Source: an uncultured Christensenella sp. (GTDB taxonomy: Bacteria > Bacillota > Clostridia > Christensenellales > Borkfalkiaceae). Taken from it: DNA of 64,000 nt. The DNA lies in assembly GCA_910579525.1 (NCBI GenBank), contig CAJTUK010000006.1:62001-126000 (forward strand), read 5' to 3'. The first letter of the stretch is position 1, and every line of letters begins with the position of its first letter. Under the pieces are notes generated by a model that worked only from the letters and a program-made list of their open reading frames with translations, had not been told where the DNA came from and ran no database searches. The position numbers and the translations under genes are program-made. Positions 31,953 through 42,682 of this stretch are shown here, piece by piece.

Positions 31953-32140
31953 ACCACATTATTTCATTTGAATATATTTGCAACTTTTGCGGAAATACCG
32001 TCGTCGGGTTTCGCGGGCTGTTTTGCGTATCGCAAAAATAAAAAACGGCTTGCGTTCTTACGGGCGGTTTTTGCCGACTTTATTTGCATAGCTTTTTTAA
32101 GTGAACTTTTGTGGTATCTGAAAAGATACCGCTTTTTTTT
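31953..32140 (+). ncRNA. Putative structured RNA of about 190 nt, upstream of the first giant gene
   Basis: Between a promoter and a terminator lies a stretch without a credible gene but with nested pairing. The 5' end TACCACA pairs with TGTGGTA at 32110-32116, and TTCATTT with AAGTGAA just inside it, giving a long closing stem. A perfect hairpin TTTTGCG-TAT-CGCAAAA lies in the middle. TGTGGTATC can also pair with GATACC(GC) to form the terminator (32111-32132, then eight T), so the two structures exclude each other. This fits a 6S-like RNA or a terminator-switching leader. No family was recognised; a TTG frame at 31968 looks accidental. Confidence 0.45.
32111..32140 (+). terminator. Terminator closing the putative RNA
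   Basis: GTGGTATC / GATACCGC (one G-T pair), 6-base loop, then eight T. Confidence 0.75.
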
Positions 32141-32151
32141 ACTCTTATTTT

Positions 32152-32184
32152 AACGCGCGTCTTTTCGGGGACGCGCGTTTTTTT
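32152..32184 (+). terminator. Second terminator before the giant gene
   Basis: Perfect 10-bp stem AACGCGCGTC / GACGCGCGTT, 8-base loop TTTTCGGG, and a T-run. With two terminators in tandem, the giant gene needs a promoter after 32185, which I could not place. The region 32185-32260 is AT-rich and offers only weak boxes. Confidence 0.8.
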
Positions 32185-32271
32185 GTGTAATGTGGTATTT
32201 GCGCGTAACTTTTAAAAAACAAAGACAATTTGCAGTTTATTCAAAACAACACTTTTTTGTGAGGTAACAAA

Positions 32272-35200
32272 ATGGAAAACAAAAAAACTTTTAAGGCTGA
32301 AAACGGAAAGCAGAGGGGCAAGCTCTTTGCGATTCTCGGATTATGCGCGGGTTTTTTGTGCACACTCACGGCGGGCGCGGTCACTCTGCCCGTACAGGCG
32401 GCGGAAACCGAAAGAGCTAATACGATTTCGGGAGAGCTTTACGATAAAGATAATGCAAGGATAAATAAAACCGTTTTAAGCGGTATTTATTCTGCTGTTA
32501 CCGGTAAGTCCGAAGCTACTTATAATGATTTAAAAACCGAACTTAAAACGAAAGGCGGGGCTATAACTGCCGCGGATATTCGCACGGCGAGCGCGGATAC
32601 TCTTGTTACTTTCGGCGGTCAGCTTTGGGATTTGACTTACATATCAAAAGACAGCGAAGGGAATTTAATAGCAACTCTTTGGCTTGGGGACGGTGTGGAA
32701 ACCGCGCCGTATTCCGCAGGGTGGTATACAAGCAATAAAAATTTTAAATACGTAGGTAATTTTTATTCCGCAAGTTATATCCGTTCATATCTTAACAACA
32801 CTCCTTATGCGCAGGCAACTGGTGCGACTGCGGGAGAAACGACATTAGCTGTTACGGATGAAAGTTTAATTTCCATAAATCACGAGGGTGCGCAAGCAGA
32901 AAAGTGGAAAAGCTTTATTTCTTCTTATTCCGGTTTTCTTGTTCAGCCTAAAAACGTGCCTTGGCAGGTTTCCGGTCCCAGCGAAAATTCTCTTTACGGT
33001 TGGGGTATAAACTGCCCTAACAGCTTGCTTTCGATAGAGGGGCTTTCTTTTGCCGACGGAATGAACTACTCCGGCAAGGGTAGCGGCTTAACGGCTTATT
33101 CCGCTTGGGGTGAGGATTTTGTTTGGCTTCCGTCAGTTGCGGAAATTGGCGGTAACGGTTTTTGGAAGACATCGGGAGATCAGCGAATAAATTCTTCCGC
33201 AGGAACCGACGACAGCGATACTGCATGGGTACGTTCGGCGGGTACTTTGGACTCCGTTTTGTGCTATTACATTGACAATGACGGAAGTACTACAAAAGGT
33301 TACGGAGCTACCAATACTAAAGCTGTTCGCCCTGCTATACACTTCAATTTAACAAAAGCGGCAGGTTTGACGGAAGCGCCCGAGGTAGATATTGCGGCTT
33401 TATGGAACAGTGCGGTTCAAGAGTCTTTGGATTCGGGCAAGCAGGTTACTTTCAGCCTGCCCTGCAATTGGTACGCGCAACCCGACAGCACTTATACGAC
33501 CTCTTTCGGCGACGACAGCGGTGCGGGTTTCGATAAAGGCAGATTGTTTGTTCCTACGGGAGCAAATATTAAACTCGATTTAAACGGTTACTCTATTGAC
33601 AGGATGCTCAATTCCGAATTGACGGAAGGTCAAGTAATTTTGGTTAACGGAGAACTTGAAGTATGCGATTCGACCGCGACGCAATCCGGTACTATTACAG
33701 GCGGATATGCAACCGAAGGCGGCGGAATTTCTGTTATAAACGGTACATTGACAGTTTCGAGCGGAAAATTATCCGGAAACAAAGCGGCGTCGGGCGGCGC
33801 GATTTCATCAGCGAATTCTACTTTAACGATTTCCGGCGGTGTAATCAGTAACAACGTCGTGGGTTTTCATGGCGGCGGCATATACGTTGCCCGCGGGCGA
33901 GTTGATATCCTCGGGGGGCTTATAACATATAACCAGGCAATGTACGGGGGCGGTCTTGCACTTGGCGGTTCAGATACCACAGAAAAGGCTGTTGTAAATA
34001 TCTCGGGCGGAGAAATTACGTATAACAAAGCTTCCAGCGGCGGCGGCGGAATTTCTTTCAATCAAGTCGGTATAGATAACGAGCTGAACATAACGGGGGG
34101 ATTGATTTCATACAACTATTCAGGTGTTTCGTGCGGAGGAATAAGGGTTTATGCCGAAGCGAATGCTTCGCATAAAGTTACTATAACAGGCGGCGAGATA
34201 TCTTTTAACGAAGCAAAAGCAGACGCCGGCGGCATATATATTGCAACTTTAAGTAGTTTAAGCCCTGCGCAAATAAGGACTTCATTGACTTTTGGTGGGA
34301 CTGCAGTTATAAAGAACAATAAAGCCGGCGGGAATTCGGGCGGCGTAAGACTTATTCGCGCAAAAGCTGAATTTACCGGCGGACAAATTATGAATAACTC
34401 TGCGCCAAACGGATATGGCGGTGGGATATCGGTGATTTATGAAAGTGAGGCTAGTATATCGGGAACAGAAATTTCCGGTAACGTGGCTTATACTTACGGC
34501 GGCGGTGTTTATGTAAGTATAAATTCAAAATTAGAGGTATTAAACGGTAAAATTACAAACAATACGGTAACGCACGAGGAGGGCACCACTTCTAGCGGCG
34601 GCGCGGGCGTATACGTCAATAATTCAAACTTTAAAATGTCCGGCGGTTTGATTTCAGGGAACTCGAGCGCTACGGGTGCATTTGCTTATCCTATAGGCGG
34701 CGGAATTATGTTGCACAGCAATTCGACGGGCAATATTTCCGGCGGAGAAATTTCCAATAACGAGGCTTGCAAGGGCGGCGGCGTTTTAATATTCACCAAT
34801 TCTTCATGCACATTTGACGGTGGGGTTATTAAAAACAATAAAGCGCCAAGTTTCCAAGGCGGCGGAGTGTGGATATATAGCAACTCGCATTTTACTATGA
34901 ATGGCGGACAAATAATTGATAATGAAGCCGATATGGGTGCAGGAATATGGTTTGGTGAAGTTCATACACCGACAAATATCGGGTCTTTAACAATAAATGC
35001 AGGAATTATTTCCGGTAATAAAGCTACTGCATATGGCGGCGGTATTGCTGCAACAGCGGCAGTTTTTAATTTGAATGGCGGAATAATAAAAAATAATACA
35101 GCCGGGTCATACGGCGGCGGCATTTCTTATCACTCTGCATGTACTTTGAACATTGCGGGGGGTATTGTAGCAGATAATACCGTTAACGGACACGGAGATA

Positions 35201-38200
35201 ACCTTTATATTACAGATACTAATAGTATTAAAATCACAGGGGCGCTTTCAAACAGCAGCGTAACCACGCGTATCGGTATCAGTATGGCTACGCCGGGGGT
35301 ATTTACTTCCGGATATAAGACCAATAACGGCACCAACCACCCCGGAACTTACTTTTTCGCCGATAACAGTAGTTACGGAATAATCCTTGAAGGGAACGAG
35401 GCGAAACTTGCGGCGAGTACGGCGCAGACAACGCTTTTATGGCAGTATTCTACGGACAATGCAAATTGGTCTAATTTAGATACGCCTTATTTCAGCGTGC
35501 CGTTCGGTCCCACCTATTATTATCGTGTTTTAAACGGAAGCACAACGGTTACTTCGGGTTCGTTCAACACGGTGGGAAGTCATTCCGTAGTTATAAACAA
35601 CACTAACGACCAATATCTCAATCCTACGGGATTATTCGAAATTTTGCCCATTGCGATTACGTGGAAATATTCGATTGACGGCGGGGCTACGTGGCGGGAT
35701 TTTGAAGAGACTACCATAGATTACACGGGCGAAACCTACATAATAGGCGCGTTCGACAACAACGGCAACCGCATTACGTTGAGCACGCAACCCTCGGGCG
35801 CGATAAAAGACGCAAACAAATACGAGTTCGGAGTTAATAACGCTTCCGGCAACTATGAGAACGAGACTTTCACTTTCACTATCCGTGTGAGAAATATTTC
35901 GGTCAAGTGGACTTACGACGGCGCGTCGTCTCTTGTAAACGGCGGGTATTATTGGAATTACGACGGACTTGCGCACACGCCCGTTGCTGTGTTGCAGGGT
36001 GTATCTCACGAGCAGGCGGGTAAATTGCCCCTGGGATATGCGTACGTTTGCCGCGGAATCACCAATGCAAACGCGCCCAAGGACGCGGGGCATTACGGCG
36101 TGACCGTAGAGCTTTTGAACGATTCGGGAATGCCTCTTAACGACCCTAACATAGTTCTTTCGGGTACGGCGACTTCGTTCAATATCAAGCCTCTGACGGT
36201 GACTATAAGCTGGACGGACGAGGACGGAAAGGCGATAGACGAGGCGGAGTATACCTATAACGGGCGCGGCCGCGAGGTGAGGGCAAAACTTGGCGGGCTT
36301 TTGACCTTTGACAGCGTTAACCCCGTAATATCCTACAATCAAGGCGCTTCGGCACTGTCTTCGGCGCCCGTAAACAAAGGGCTTTACACGGCTTATGCGA
36401 GTCTGCCCGCAAACTGCTACAACTATGTTTTAGCTGACGAGTATTCCTGCCAGATAAATATAGCCGCTCTTGAAATTTCGGTAGAGTGGACGGGCAACAC
36501 GGCGAACGAGGGTAAGTTCGTTTGGGAATTCACGGGCAAGAGCTTGTTCCCTTCGTTTGAGCTTGTTAACCCCGTTTCGGGGGCAAACCTCAACGAAACG
36601 GTTGAATATGCGCCCGTAGGCTCGGACGGCACGGTGGGCGCATATACCGCAACCGCGCCTGCAAACGCGGGTAAGTACTCGGCGCGCCTCGTTATAACGG
36701 ACGCGGAGGGGAACTATACTCTCAAAGGCGAAACGCAGGAGTTCGAAATAACGAAGCTCGGCGTTGCAGTTAAATGGAAAGACGACTCGGCGGCTACTAC
36801 CCCCGAGGTTGACGGCGACGGATTTATCAAATGGGAGTTCGACGGAACGGCTCACAACTTAAAGCCCGTTATCGACGACGTGCAGGTCTGGCGCGACGGA
36901 GTTTTCGGCGCGAATCTTGCGGTTAAGCGTTCGGATACGGACGGCGGACTGACAAACGTAGGCTCGGCGCTGGCTACGGCGGTTTTAGACCCCAACGACG
37001 CGTTTAACCTTAACTTCTACATCAAAGAGAACGCGTCGCAGAATTATAAAGTTTATAAAAAAGTTCTGACTTCGGCAATTTGGACGGACAAAGAGGGCGA
37101 CAGCTACAATACGGGCGACACACCCCGTTATGACCACGGCACGATTACGGGCGTTCAGGGACCCGGATTTACCGCGACGGCGGCTGGCGCGCAGGGAGTT
37201 ATTTTAACTCTGCAAAGCATAACCTATTCGCAGACCTTTGCGGACGAGTGGGTTGTGGACGAAGTTAACGGCTATAAAGCCAAGGCAAAACTTTCGGCGG
37301 CTGATTATGCGAACTATGAGTTCGAGGGAGCAACGGACGAAACGCAGATAACGTTCTTTATCCGTTCGGTAAGCGGCGAAAAGGAAAATATAGACGTTAC
37401 GTGGGTAGTGTTCACGGGCGCTAACACTTATGACGAAATAACGGCGGGATATGCGTTCACTTATAACGGAACGCAGCAGTTCCCCCGCGCGCTGTACGTG
37501 AAGGACGACGGCACTTACGAAGAACTTGCGTTGAGCGCAAACGGCAGAGGAACCGACGCGGGAAACTATACCGCAAGACTTTTGCCCAACTCGAAATATA
37601 ACATTGCGGACGCAGACTTTACGTTTGATTACGTTATTAAGCCCGTTGAGGTTACGATAACCTGGCAAGACGGACAGAGCAACGCGGCACAGACTTTCAG
37701 CTACGACTATAACGGCACGGAACAGAAGCCCTATGCAAAAGTTTCGGGCAACGGGTCGCTTGCCTGCCCCGTAACCGTTTCGGGCGAAATAAATGCGGGC
37801 AGTTATACTGCGGTTGCCGAAGTGGGCAAAAACTTTGTAGTAACTTCGGGCGGAACGCAGAATTACACCATAAACAAACTTAAACTCAACTCTTCGCTCA
37901 TTCATTGGGATTACGCTACGGATAACGCGCTCACCAATCAGACGGGCGGGCACTATTGGATTTACGACGGCGCCGTGCACGCGCCCAAAGCGTACATAAT
38001 CATTGCTCCTTTAAACAATTTGAGAATAGACCTCGTTGTGACGGGCGGCAGTAAAGAGATAGGCGCGCATAACGTTTATGCGGTGCTCGACAGCGAAAAT
38101 TCCGTTCATTCCAACTTTATAATCAATGGTCAGGCTTCGAGCTCGTTCGAGATTGTCCGCGTGCCCGTAAACACTATTATTTGGGAGGACGGCGCGGGTC

Positions 38201-41200
38201 ATACCTCTACAAACGGCGCAACGCTGCTTGTTTACGACTACGACGGCACGCCCAAGTGCCCCACGGCGTACTTTATGAACGGTTCCGACAGAGTTAATTT
38301 GAACGTTCGTGGCGCTATGACCGACGCGGGCGTTTACACCGCGCACGTGACCGACGACTTCGATTACGGCGGCATAATCCCGCAGTGTAACTTTGAAATC
38401 AAAGCCAAAGAGGTAACGGTCGTATGGAGCGATACTTCCGTAACCTATAACGGTCTTGAACAGTCGCCCACAGCTACTTTGCAGGACGGCAGCGGCAACC
38501 CCTTCCTCGACCATGAAAACAATGCTTTGGTTTTGGGAACGGATTACGTGATAACGGGCTACTCCGAGGCGGGCAGCTACACGGCGGAAATACGCTTCAC
38601 CAACAAAAACTATAAGGCAGCGGCGGCTACCGGCAAAACGGCGTTTACCGTAAACAAGGCTGACCTTACTACTCAATTAAACATTCAGCCCAAGGACTGG
38701 ACCTTTAATGACGCAACCCTCAACTCGGTGAGCGGACTTTATGAATGGACTTACAACGCGCAGAACCGTGCGCCCGAACTTTCGATAACTACGTTTACGC
38801 TCGACGGAGACGCGGTAACCTTTACTTTTGCATATACGGGCGCGGCTTCCACGGTTGGCAAACACACCGTAACCGCGAAGATAGCTTCGGCTATGTGGCG
38901 AGGAAAGGATATCTCCGCAAACTTGGATTTCAGCGCTGACGCAGAGTTTGAAATTATTCCCTTCGAAATAACGCTCACGTGGACGTTTAACGGAGCAACA
39001 GAGGACACGGACAAGAACGTTTGGTTCTGGAATTACGACGGAACCGAAAAGAAACCTTCGGTTACCTATACCGATTGGGACGGCAATGTTAACAGTCTCA
39101 CCGTTTACGGCGGCGAAGTCAACGCGCGAAACACGGCGTACACCGCCCGCGTAGACGCTCCCGCAAACTGCGTGTTTGCTTCGGGCGAGACGGGAACGCG
39201 CAATTTCGAAATAAGGCAGGCTGCCATAGTAGTGGAATGGCGCGCACCCGACGCGGCGGGCAAGGATGCCGACAACAATTTCTATTGGAATTTCGACGGT
39301 AAACCTCACGCTCCCAAAGCGTATATACAGGGCACGAATACCGAACTTTCGGTTACGGGCATGCAAATCAATGCGGGCAGCTATACCGCTACCGCGGCGC
39401 AGGGCGACGGAAACTACACAATTTCCAGCGGAGAAACCTGCAATTTCAGCATCAGAGCAACGGAAGTTTACGTAAAGTGGATAGGCAAAGACGGAAGCGA
39501 AACAAACTTCAAGTGGGCTTACGACGGCAAACCCCACGCTCCCACGGCTGTTTTATGCGACGTTGACGGGAATGTTATAAACGACGCGCAGGGTAACCCC
39601 GTATCCGTGCAGGTTACGGGCGCTATGACCGACGCAGGCGGCAGTCATACGGCCCGCGCGGTTGATACCTTCCCTAACTATAACTTCCACAGAGACGCGG
39701 ACGTAACCCGTACTTTCGAGATAGAGAAGAGAAGCGTAACCGATTTCAACTTCAAGTGGGACGCAACGGGCGCCGTTAAAACCAACGACGGCACTTACGA
39801 CGTTTACACTTACGAGTACAGCGGCGGCGTAATTTTACCCGTACCCACCACGCAGAACAACCTTGCTTTCAATAGCGTAATCAATATTTTCAAGGACGGC
39901 GTGTTGGGCGCGCAGGTTTCTTCCATAACGGAAGTGGGCGAGTACATAATAGAAATTTCGCCCGTAAACGGCAACTATACCGTGCCCGAAGCGCTGCGCA
40001 AAGTGCGCGTGGTGGTAACGGCGCGCAAGGTGGAGGTCGTATGGAGCACCGACAAGCTCGTTTATAACGGCGCGGCGCAGGCTCCCACGGCATATTATCT
40101 CGACGCGGCGGGTCAAAAGGCTCCCCTCGACGTTGCGGGGGCAATGGTAAACGCGGGCCAAAATTATAAGGCTACGGCTTCGTTCCGCGGAACCGCGCCC
40201 GTAAATTACGTGCTGGACGGCGCAACTAAAACTTTTGAAATAGCACAGCGCGAAATTCCCGTAAACTGGCATTGGTCGGCAGAATGGAACAATAAAAAGG
40301 TAACTTACGACACGGCAAATCATTGCCCCGTGCCGCAGGTCAACCTCAACAACGTAAATGCGGCGGATAAGGGCAACCTTTCGATGCGTTACGAAATATA
40401 CAAGGGCACGAGCCTTATTGTTACTGACGGAACGGTTAAAGATGCGGGCGAGTACAAGATAAAACTTATTTTGAGCGGCTCGGCGGCGGCTAACTACAAG
40501 TTCGAGAGCGGGAAGGAAGAACAGACTTTCAACATTCTCAAAAAGTCTTTGACGGTAACCGCGGAGGATAAGACCGTAACTTACGGCGACCCCGCTCCCG
40601 CGTACACGGCGGTATTTACCGGCTTTGCGGGAACCGAGGACGAAACCTCTTTGGGCGTGCTTGCGGTACAGGCGAGCTGGCTTAAATGCTCGTATATCAA
40701 CCGCAGTAAACCCGGAACGTATGTAATAGGCCTTGTTCAGACCGAACTCGACAAGCTTTTGCCCAACTACGACGTACTGTTGCAGAACGGTACGCTTACG
40801 GTAACCCCCGCGGACAGGACGGTTATATGGAGCGGCGACCTTGACGACCTCGGCGCATACTACGACGGTAGCGAGTATAAGCCCTTTGCTTACTACATAG
40901 ACGGCAACCCCAACGACCCCATAACTTTGGAAGTGGTTTACGCAACCTATTCAAACGGCGTGTATACCGAGGTTACCGACGCTGCCTTTAAGGCGGTCAA
41001 CGCGGGAACTTACTACGTTATAGCAAAGGCGGACGGCAACGTTCAGCTCAAAAACGCGGAAATTTCTTACGAGATTTACAAGCGCGAAATCGTTGCGGTT
41101 ATAGAGAATAAGGTCAGCACGTTCGGCGACGCGTATAAAACGCTTACGTACAAGTACGGCACCGACAGCTTACAGCCTCTCGCGGGCGACGATTTGAAAA

Positions 41201-42564
41201 TCGCGCTTGACAGCGACGTGCTAAATCCCTCCAAGTATGTAAACGGATTTATGCCCGCGGGCTCATACCCCATAAAAGGCAGTTGGGACAGCGCGGCGTT
41301 CTCCGCGAACTATAACGTTGTGTTCCAGAGCGAAGACGGCGCGGACGACAAGGGCGTTTACACCATAAACAAGGCGCAAATAAAGGTTACCAAAGCTAAC
41401 GAGGCTTATTCCGACGAAGAATTCACCAGCATACGCGAGCTCGACACGCAGAGTCAGGGAATTCAGATTAAACTCGGCGATACCTTTGTGGACGACAACG
41501 GAGTAATGCAGTACAAATTTATTCAGTACGCAGGCAACCAGAACGCCGCAAACGTAACCGTTCATTACAGCCGCGTTCACAATATCGGTTCGATCGACAC
41601 GGGGCTTCTGACTCCTCCCGATCCCACGGATATGACCGCAGGAGTGAATAACTATCAGACTTACCGCGAAAGAATACGCAACGTAGGTTGTTACGCTATC
41701 AACTATTATATAGAGATAGACAACCACGAAACTCTTTACGGCACCTGGACTGTTTTGATGCTCCCCGAAAGTCAGGTTGTGCGCGTTGAATTCGTAAAGG
41801 ATTATGAGATAGAATACGGTAAACCCGTGCCCGAAAACCTTGCCGAACAGCTGCTCAAAGGCGGATATATAAATATCAATATTTCCGACGAGCGGTTCCT
41901 GCAATACGCGACGGCAAAAGTTTCCGACGGCAGAGGCGGCACCATTGGCGCAACCACCAACGCGGGCAAATATACGATAGAAATAGACGTGACAAACACC
42001 AACTCCAACACACAGCTGTTAGTTACCTATCACAGTGAGTTCGGCGCGGAGGACACCAACGTCGACCGCTACGTAATAACTCCCAAAAAGCTGACGGTTG
42101 ACTGGGGCGACCTCGAATTCGACCACGACGGCACGCTTAAACTCCCGTTGCCTAATGTTTACGGCTTTGTAACGGCTGATCCGCTCGTACTCGAAAATAT
42201 CAAAACACGCGCTTCGGGCAGTGAGTACGAATACACCTCTTACACGATAATAGATAACGGCGTGGCGGTAACCGTAATAGTTGCGGCGCGCGGTAACTTC
42301 ATCGACGTAGGCGGTCACACACTGCTTGTAACGGTAGAAAACGGAAACTATCAGATCGATATGCTCAACGGCAACGCGACCGTATCCATAAAGGGCGAAA
42401 ACATAACTGTTGACAACGGCTTGCCCGATTGGCTCATGTATGTGATTATCGGTGCGGCGGCGCTTGTGGTTATCCTTATAATAGTTATCGTTGTAGTGGT
42501 TAAGCGTAAGCGCGCTATGGCGGAAGACGACGACGGCTTCTACGAGGATATAAGCAACGAATAA
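32272..42564 (+). CDS. Giant secreted beta-helix/beta-module surface protein with C-terminal membrane anchor
   Basis: A 3430-residue protein. Residues 1-44 are a signal peptide ending VQA-AE. About 50-360 is a DUF6273-like domain (GGQLWDLTYISKD, closing VRPAIHFNLTK). About 455-1000 is a right-handed beta-helix built of GG-rich turns such as SGGEISNNEA and GGGVLIF, like Chlamydia Pmp repeats. About 1050-3370 is a stalk of roughly two dozen beta modules (start VxWxx..., then a Y(D/N)G turn); one, near residue 2760 (VTYGDPAPAYTA), is an MBG-type domain. About 3388-3411 is a membrane helix followed by KRKR and an acidic tail. No LPXTG is seen. The gene before the ATG has GTGAGGTAA. It is likely an adhesin or scaffold facing outward; the role is inferred. 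Confidence 0.88.
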   Translation: MENKKTFKAENGKQRGKLFAILGLCAGFLCTLTAGAVTLPVQAAETERANTISGELYDKDNARINKTVLSGIYSAVTGKSEATYNDLKTELKTKGGAITAADIRTASADTLVTFGGQLWDLTYISKDSEGNLIATLWLGDGVETAPYSAGWYTSNKNFKYVGNFYSASYIRSYLNNTPYAQATGATAGETTLAVTDESLISINHEGAQAEKWKSFISSYSGFLVQPKNVPWQVSGPSENSLYGWGINCPNSLLSIEGLSFADGMNYSGKGSGLTAYSAWGEDFVWLPSVAEIGGNGFWKTSGDQRINSSAGTDDSDTAWVRSAGTLDSVLCYYIDNDGSTTKGYGATNTKAVRPAIHFNLTKAAGLTEAPEVDIAALWNSAVQESLDSGKQVTFSLPCNWYAQPDSTYTTSFGDDSGAGFDKGRLFVPTGANIKLDLNGYSIDRMLNSELTEGQVILVNGELEVCDSTATQSGTITGGYATEGGGISVINGTLTVSSGKLSGNKAASGGAISSANSTLTISGGVISNNVVGFHGGGIYVARGRVDILGGLITYNQAMYGGGLALGGSDTTEKAVVNISGGEITYNKASSGGGGISFNQVGIDNELNITGGLISYNYSGVSCGGIRVYAEANASHKVTITGGEISFNEAKADAGGIYIATLSSLSPAQIRTSLTFGGTAVIKNNKAGGNSGGVRLIRAKAEFTGGQIMNNSAPNGYGGGISVIYESEASISGTEISGNVAYTYGGGVYVSINSKLEVLNGKITNNTVTHEEGTTSSGGAGVYVNNSNFKMSGGLISGNSSATGAFAYPIGGGIMLHSNSTGNISGGEISNNEACKGGGVLIFTNSSCTFDGGVIKNNKAPSFQGGGVWIYSNSHFTMNGGQIIDNEADMGAGIWFGEVHTPTNIGSLTINAGIISGNKATAYGGGIAATAAVFNLNGGIIKNNTAGSYGGGISYHSACTLNIAGGIVADNTVNGHGDNLYITDTNSIKITGALSNSSVTTRIGISMATPGVFTSGYKTNNGTNHPGTYFFADNSSYGIILEGNEAKLAASTAQTTLLWQYSTDNANWSNLDTPYFSVPFGPTYYYRVLNGSTTVTSGSFNTVGSHSVVINNTNDQYLNPTGLFEILPIAITWKYSIDGGATWRDFEETTIDYTGETYIIGAFDNNGNRITLSTQPSGAIKDANKYEFGVNNASGNYENETFTFTIRVRNISVKWTYDGASSLVNGGYYWNYDGLAHTPVAVLQGVSHEQAGKLPLGYAYVCRGITNANAPKDAGHYGVTVELLNDSGMPLNDPNIVLSGTATSFNIKPLTVTISWTDEDGKAIDEAEYTYNGRGREVRAKLGGLLTFDSVNPVISYNQGASALSSAPVNKGLYTAYASLPANCYNYVLADEYSCQINIAALEISVEWTGNTANEGKFVWEFTGKSLFPSFELVNPVSGANLNETVEYAPVGSDGTVGAYTATAPANAGKYSARLVITDAEGNYTLKGETQEFEITKLGVAVKWKDDSAATTPEVDGDGFIKWEFDGTAHNLKPVIDDVQVWRDGVFGANLAVKRSDTDGGLTNVGSALATAVLDPNDAFNLNFYIKENASQNYKVYKKVLTSAIWTDKEGDSYNTGDTPRYDHGTITGVQGPGFTATAAGAQGVILTLQSITYSQTFADEWVVDEVNGYKAKAKLSAADYANYEFEGATDETQITFFIRSVSGEKENIDVTWVVFTGANTYDEITAGYAFTYNGTQQFPRALYVKDDGTYEELALSANGRGTDAGNYTARLLPNSKYNIADADFTFDYVIKPVEVTITWQDGQSNAAQTFSYDYNGTEQKPYAKVSGNGSLACPVTVSGEINAGSYTAVAEVGKNFVVTSGGTQNYTINKLKLNSSLIHWDYATDNALTNQTGGHYWIYDGAVHAPKAYIIIAPLNNLRIDLVVTGGSKEIGAHNVYAVLDSENSVHSNFIINGQASSSFEIVRVPVNTIIWEDGAGHTSTNGATLLVYDYDGTPKCPTAYFMNGSDRVNLNVRGAMTDAGVYTAHVTDDFDYGGIIPQCNFEIKAKEVTVVWSDTSVTYNGLEQSPTATLQDGSGNPFLDHENNALVLGTDYVITGYSEAGSYTAEIRFTNKNYKAAAATGKTAFTVNKADLTTQLNIQPKDWTFNDATLNSVSGLYEWTYNAQNRAPELSITTFTLDGDAVTFTFAYTGAASTVGKHTVTAKIASAMWRGKDISANLDFSADAEFEIIPFEITLTWTFNGATEDTDKNVWFWNYDGTEKKPSVTYTDWDGNVNSLTVYGGEVNARNTAYTARVDAPANCVFASGETGTRNFEIRQAAIVVEWRAPDAAGKDADNNFYWNFDGKPHAPKAYIQGTNTELSVTGMQINAGSYTATAAQGDGNYTISSGETCNFSIRATEVYVKWIGKDGSETNFKWAYDGKPHAPTAVLCDVDGNVINDAQGNPVSVQVTGAMTDAGGSHTARAVDTFPNYNFHRDADVTRTFEIEKRSVTDFNFKWDATGAVKTNDGTYDVYTYEYSGGVILPVPTTQNNLAFNSVINIFKDGVLGAQVSSITEVGEYIIEISPVNGNYTVPEALRKVRVVVTARKVEVVWSTDKLVYNGAAQAPTAYYLDAAGQKAPLDVAGAMVNAGQNYKATASFRGTAPVNYVLDGATKTFEIAQREIPVNWHWSAEWNNKKVTYDTANHCPVPQVNLNNVNAADKGNLSMRYEIYKGTSLIVTDGTVKDAGEYKIKLILSGSAAANYKFESGKEEQTFNILKKSLTVTAEDKTVTYGDPAPAYTAVFTGFAGTEDETSLGVLAVQASWLKCSYINRSKPGTYVIGLVQTELDKLLPNYDVLLQNGTLTVTPADRTVIWSGDLDDLGAYYDGSEYKPFAYYIDGNPNDPITLEVVYATYSNGVYTEVTDAAFKAVNAGTYYVIAKADGNVQLKNAEISYEIYKREIVAVIENKVSTFGDAYKTLTYKYGTDSLQPLAGDDLKIALDSDVLNPSKYVNGFMPAGSYPIKGSWDSAAFSANYNVVFQSEDGADDKGVYTINKAQIKVTKANEAYSDEEFTSIRELDTQSQGIQIKLGDTFVDDNGVMQYKFIQYAGNQNAANVTVHYSRVHNIGSIDTGLLTPPDPTDMTAGVNNYQTYRERIRNVGCYAINYYIEIDNHETLYGTWTVLMLPESQVVRVEFVKDYEIEYGKPVPENLAEQLLKGGYININISDERFLQYATAKVSDGRGGTIGATTNAGKYTIEIDVTNTNSNTQLLVTYHSEFGAEDTNVDRYVITPKKLTVDWGDLEFDHDGTLKLPLPNVYGFVTADPLVLENIKTRASGSEYEYTSYTIIDNGVAVTVIVAARGNFIDVGGHTLLVTVENGNYQIDMLNGNATVSIKGENITVDNGLPDWLMYVIIGAAALVVILIIVIVVVVKRKRAMAEDDDGFYEDISNE

Positions 42565-42584
42565 TTGTTATTAACCGTATTACG

Positions 42585-42610
42585 GCGTTCGCCTGTTAAA
42601 AGGCGAACGC
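42585..42610 (+). other. Hairpin between the two giant genes
   Basis: Perfect 9-bp stem GCGTTCGCC / GGCGAACGC with an 8-base loop and no U-run. It may partly terminate or stabilise the upstream message. A lone TATAAT follows at 42649 without a good -35 box, so the second giant may be read through from the first. Confidence 0.6.
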
Positions 42611-42682
42611 ATAAGCGGTTGTATTCAATAAACAAACAAAATGCAGTATATAATTCAAAATCTCATAAGAGAGGTAAAAAAA

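Noticed and set aside
31968..32153. A 61-codon TTG frame as a leader peptide gene
   Set aside because: No ribosome site; its Phe/Leu/Arg-rich peptide follows from the structured RNA sequence and it ends in the second terminator.
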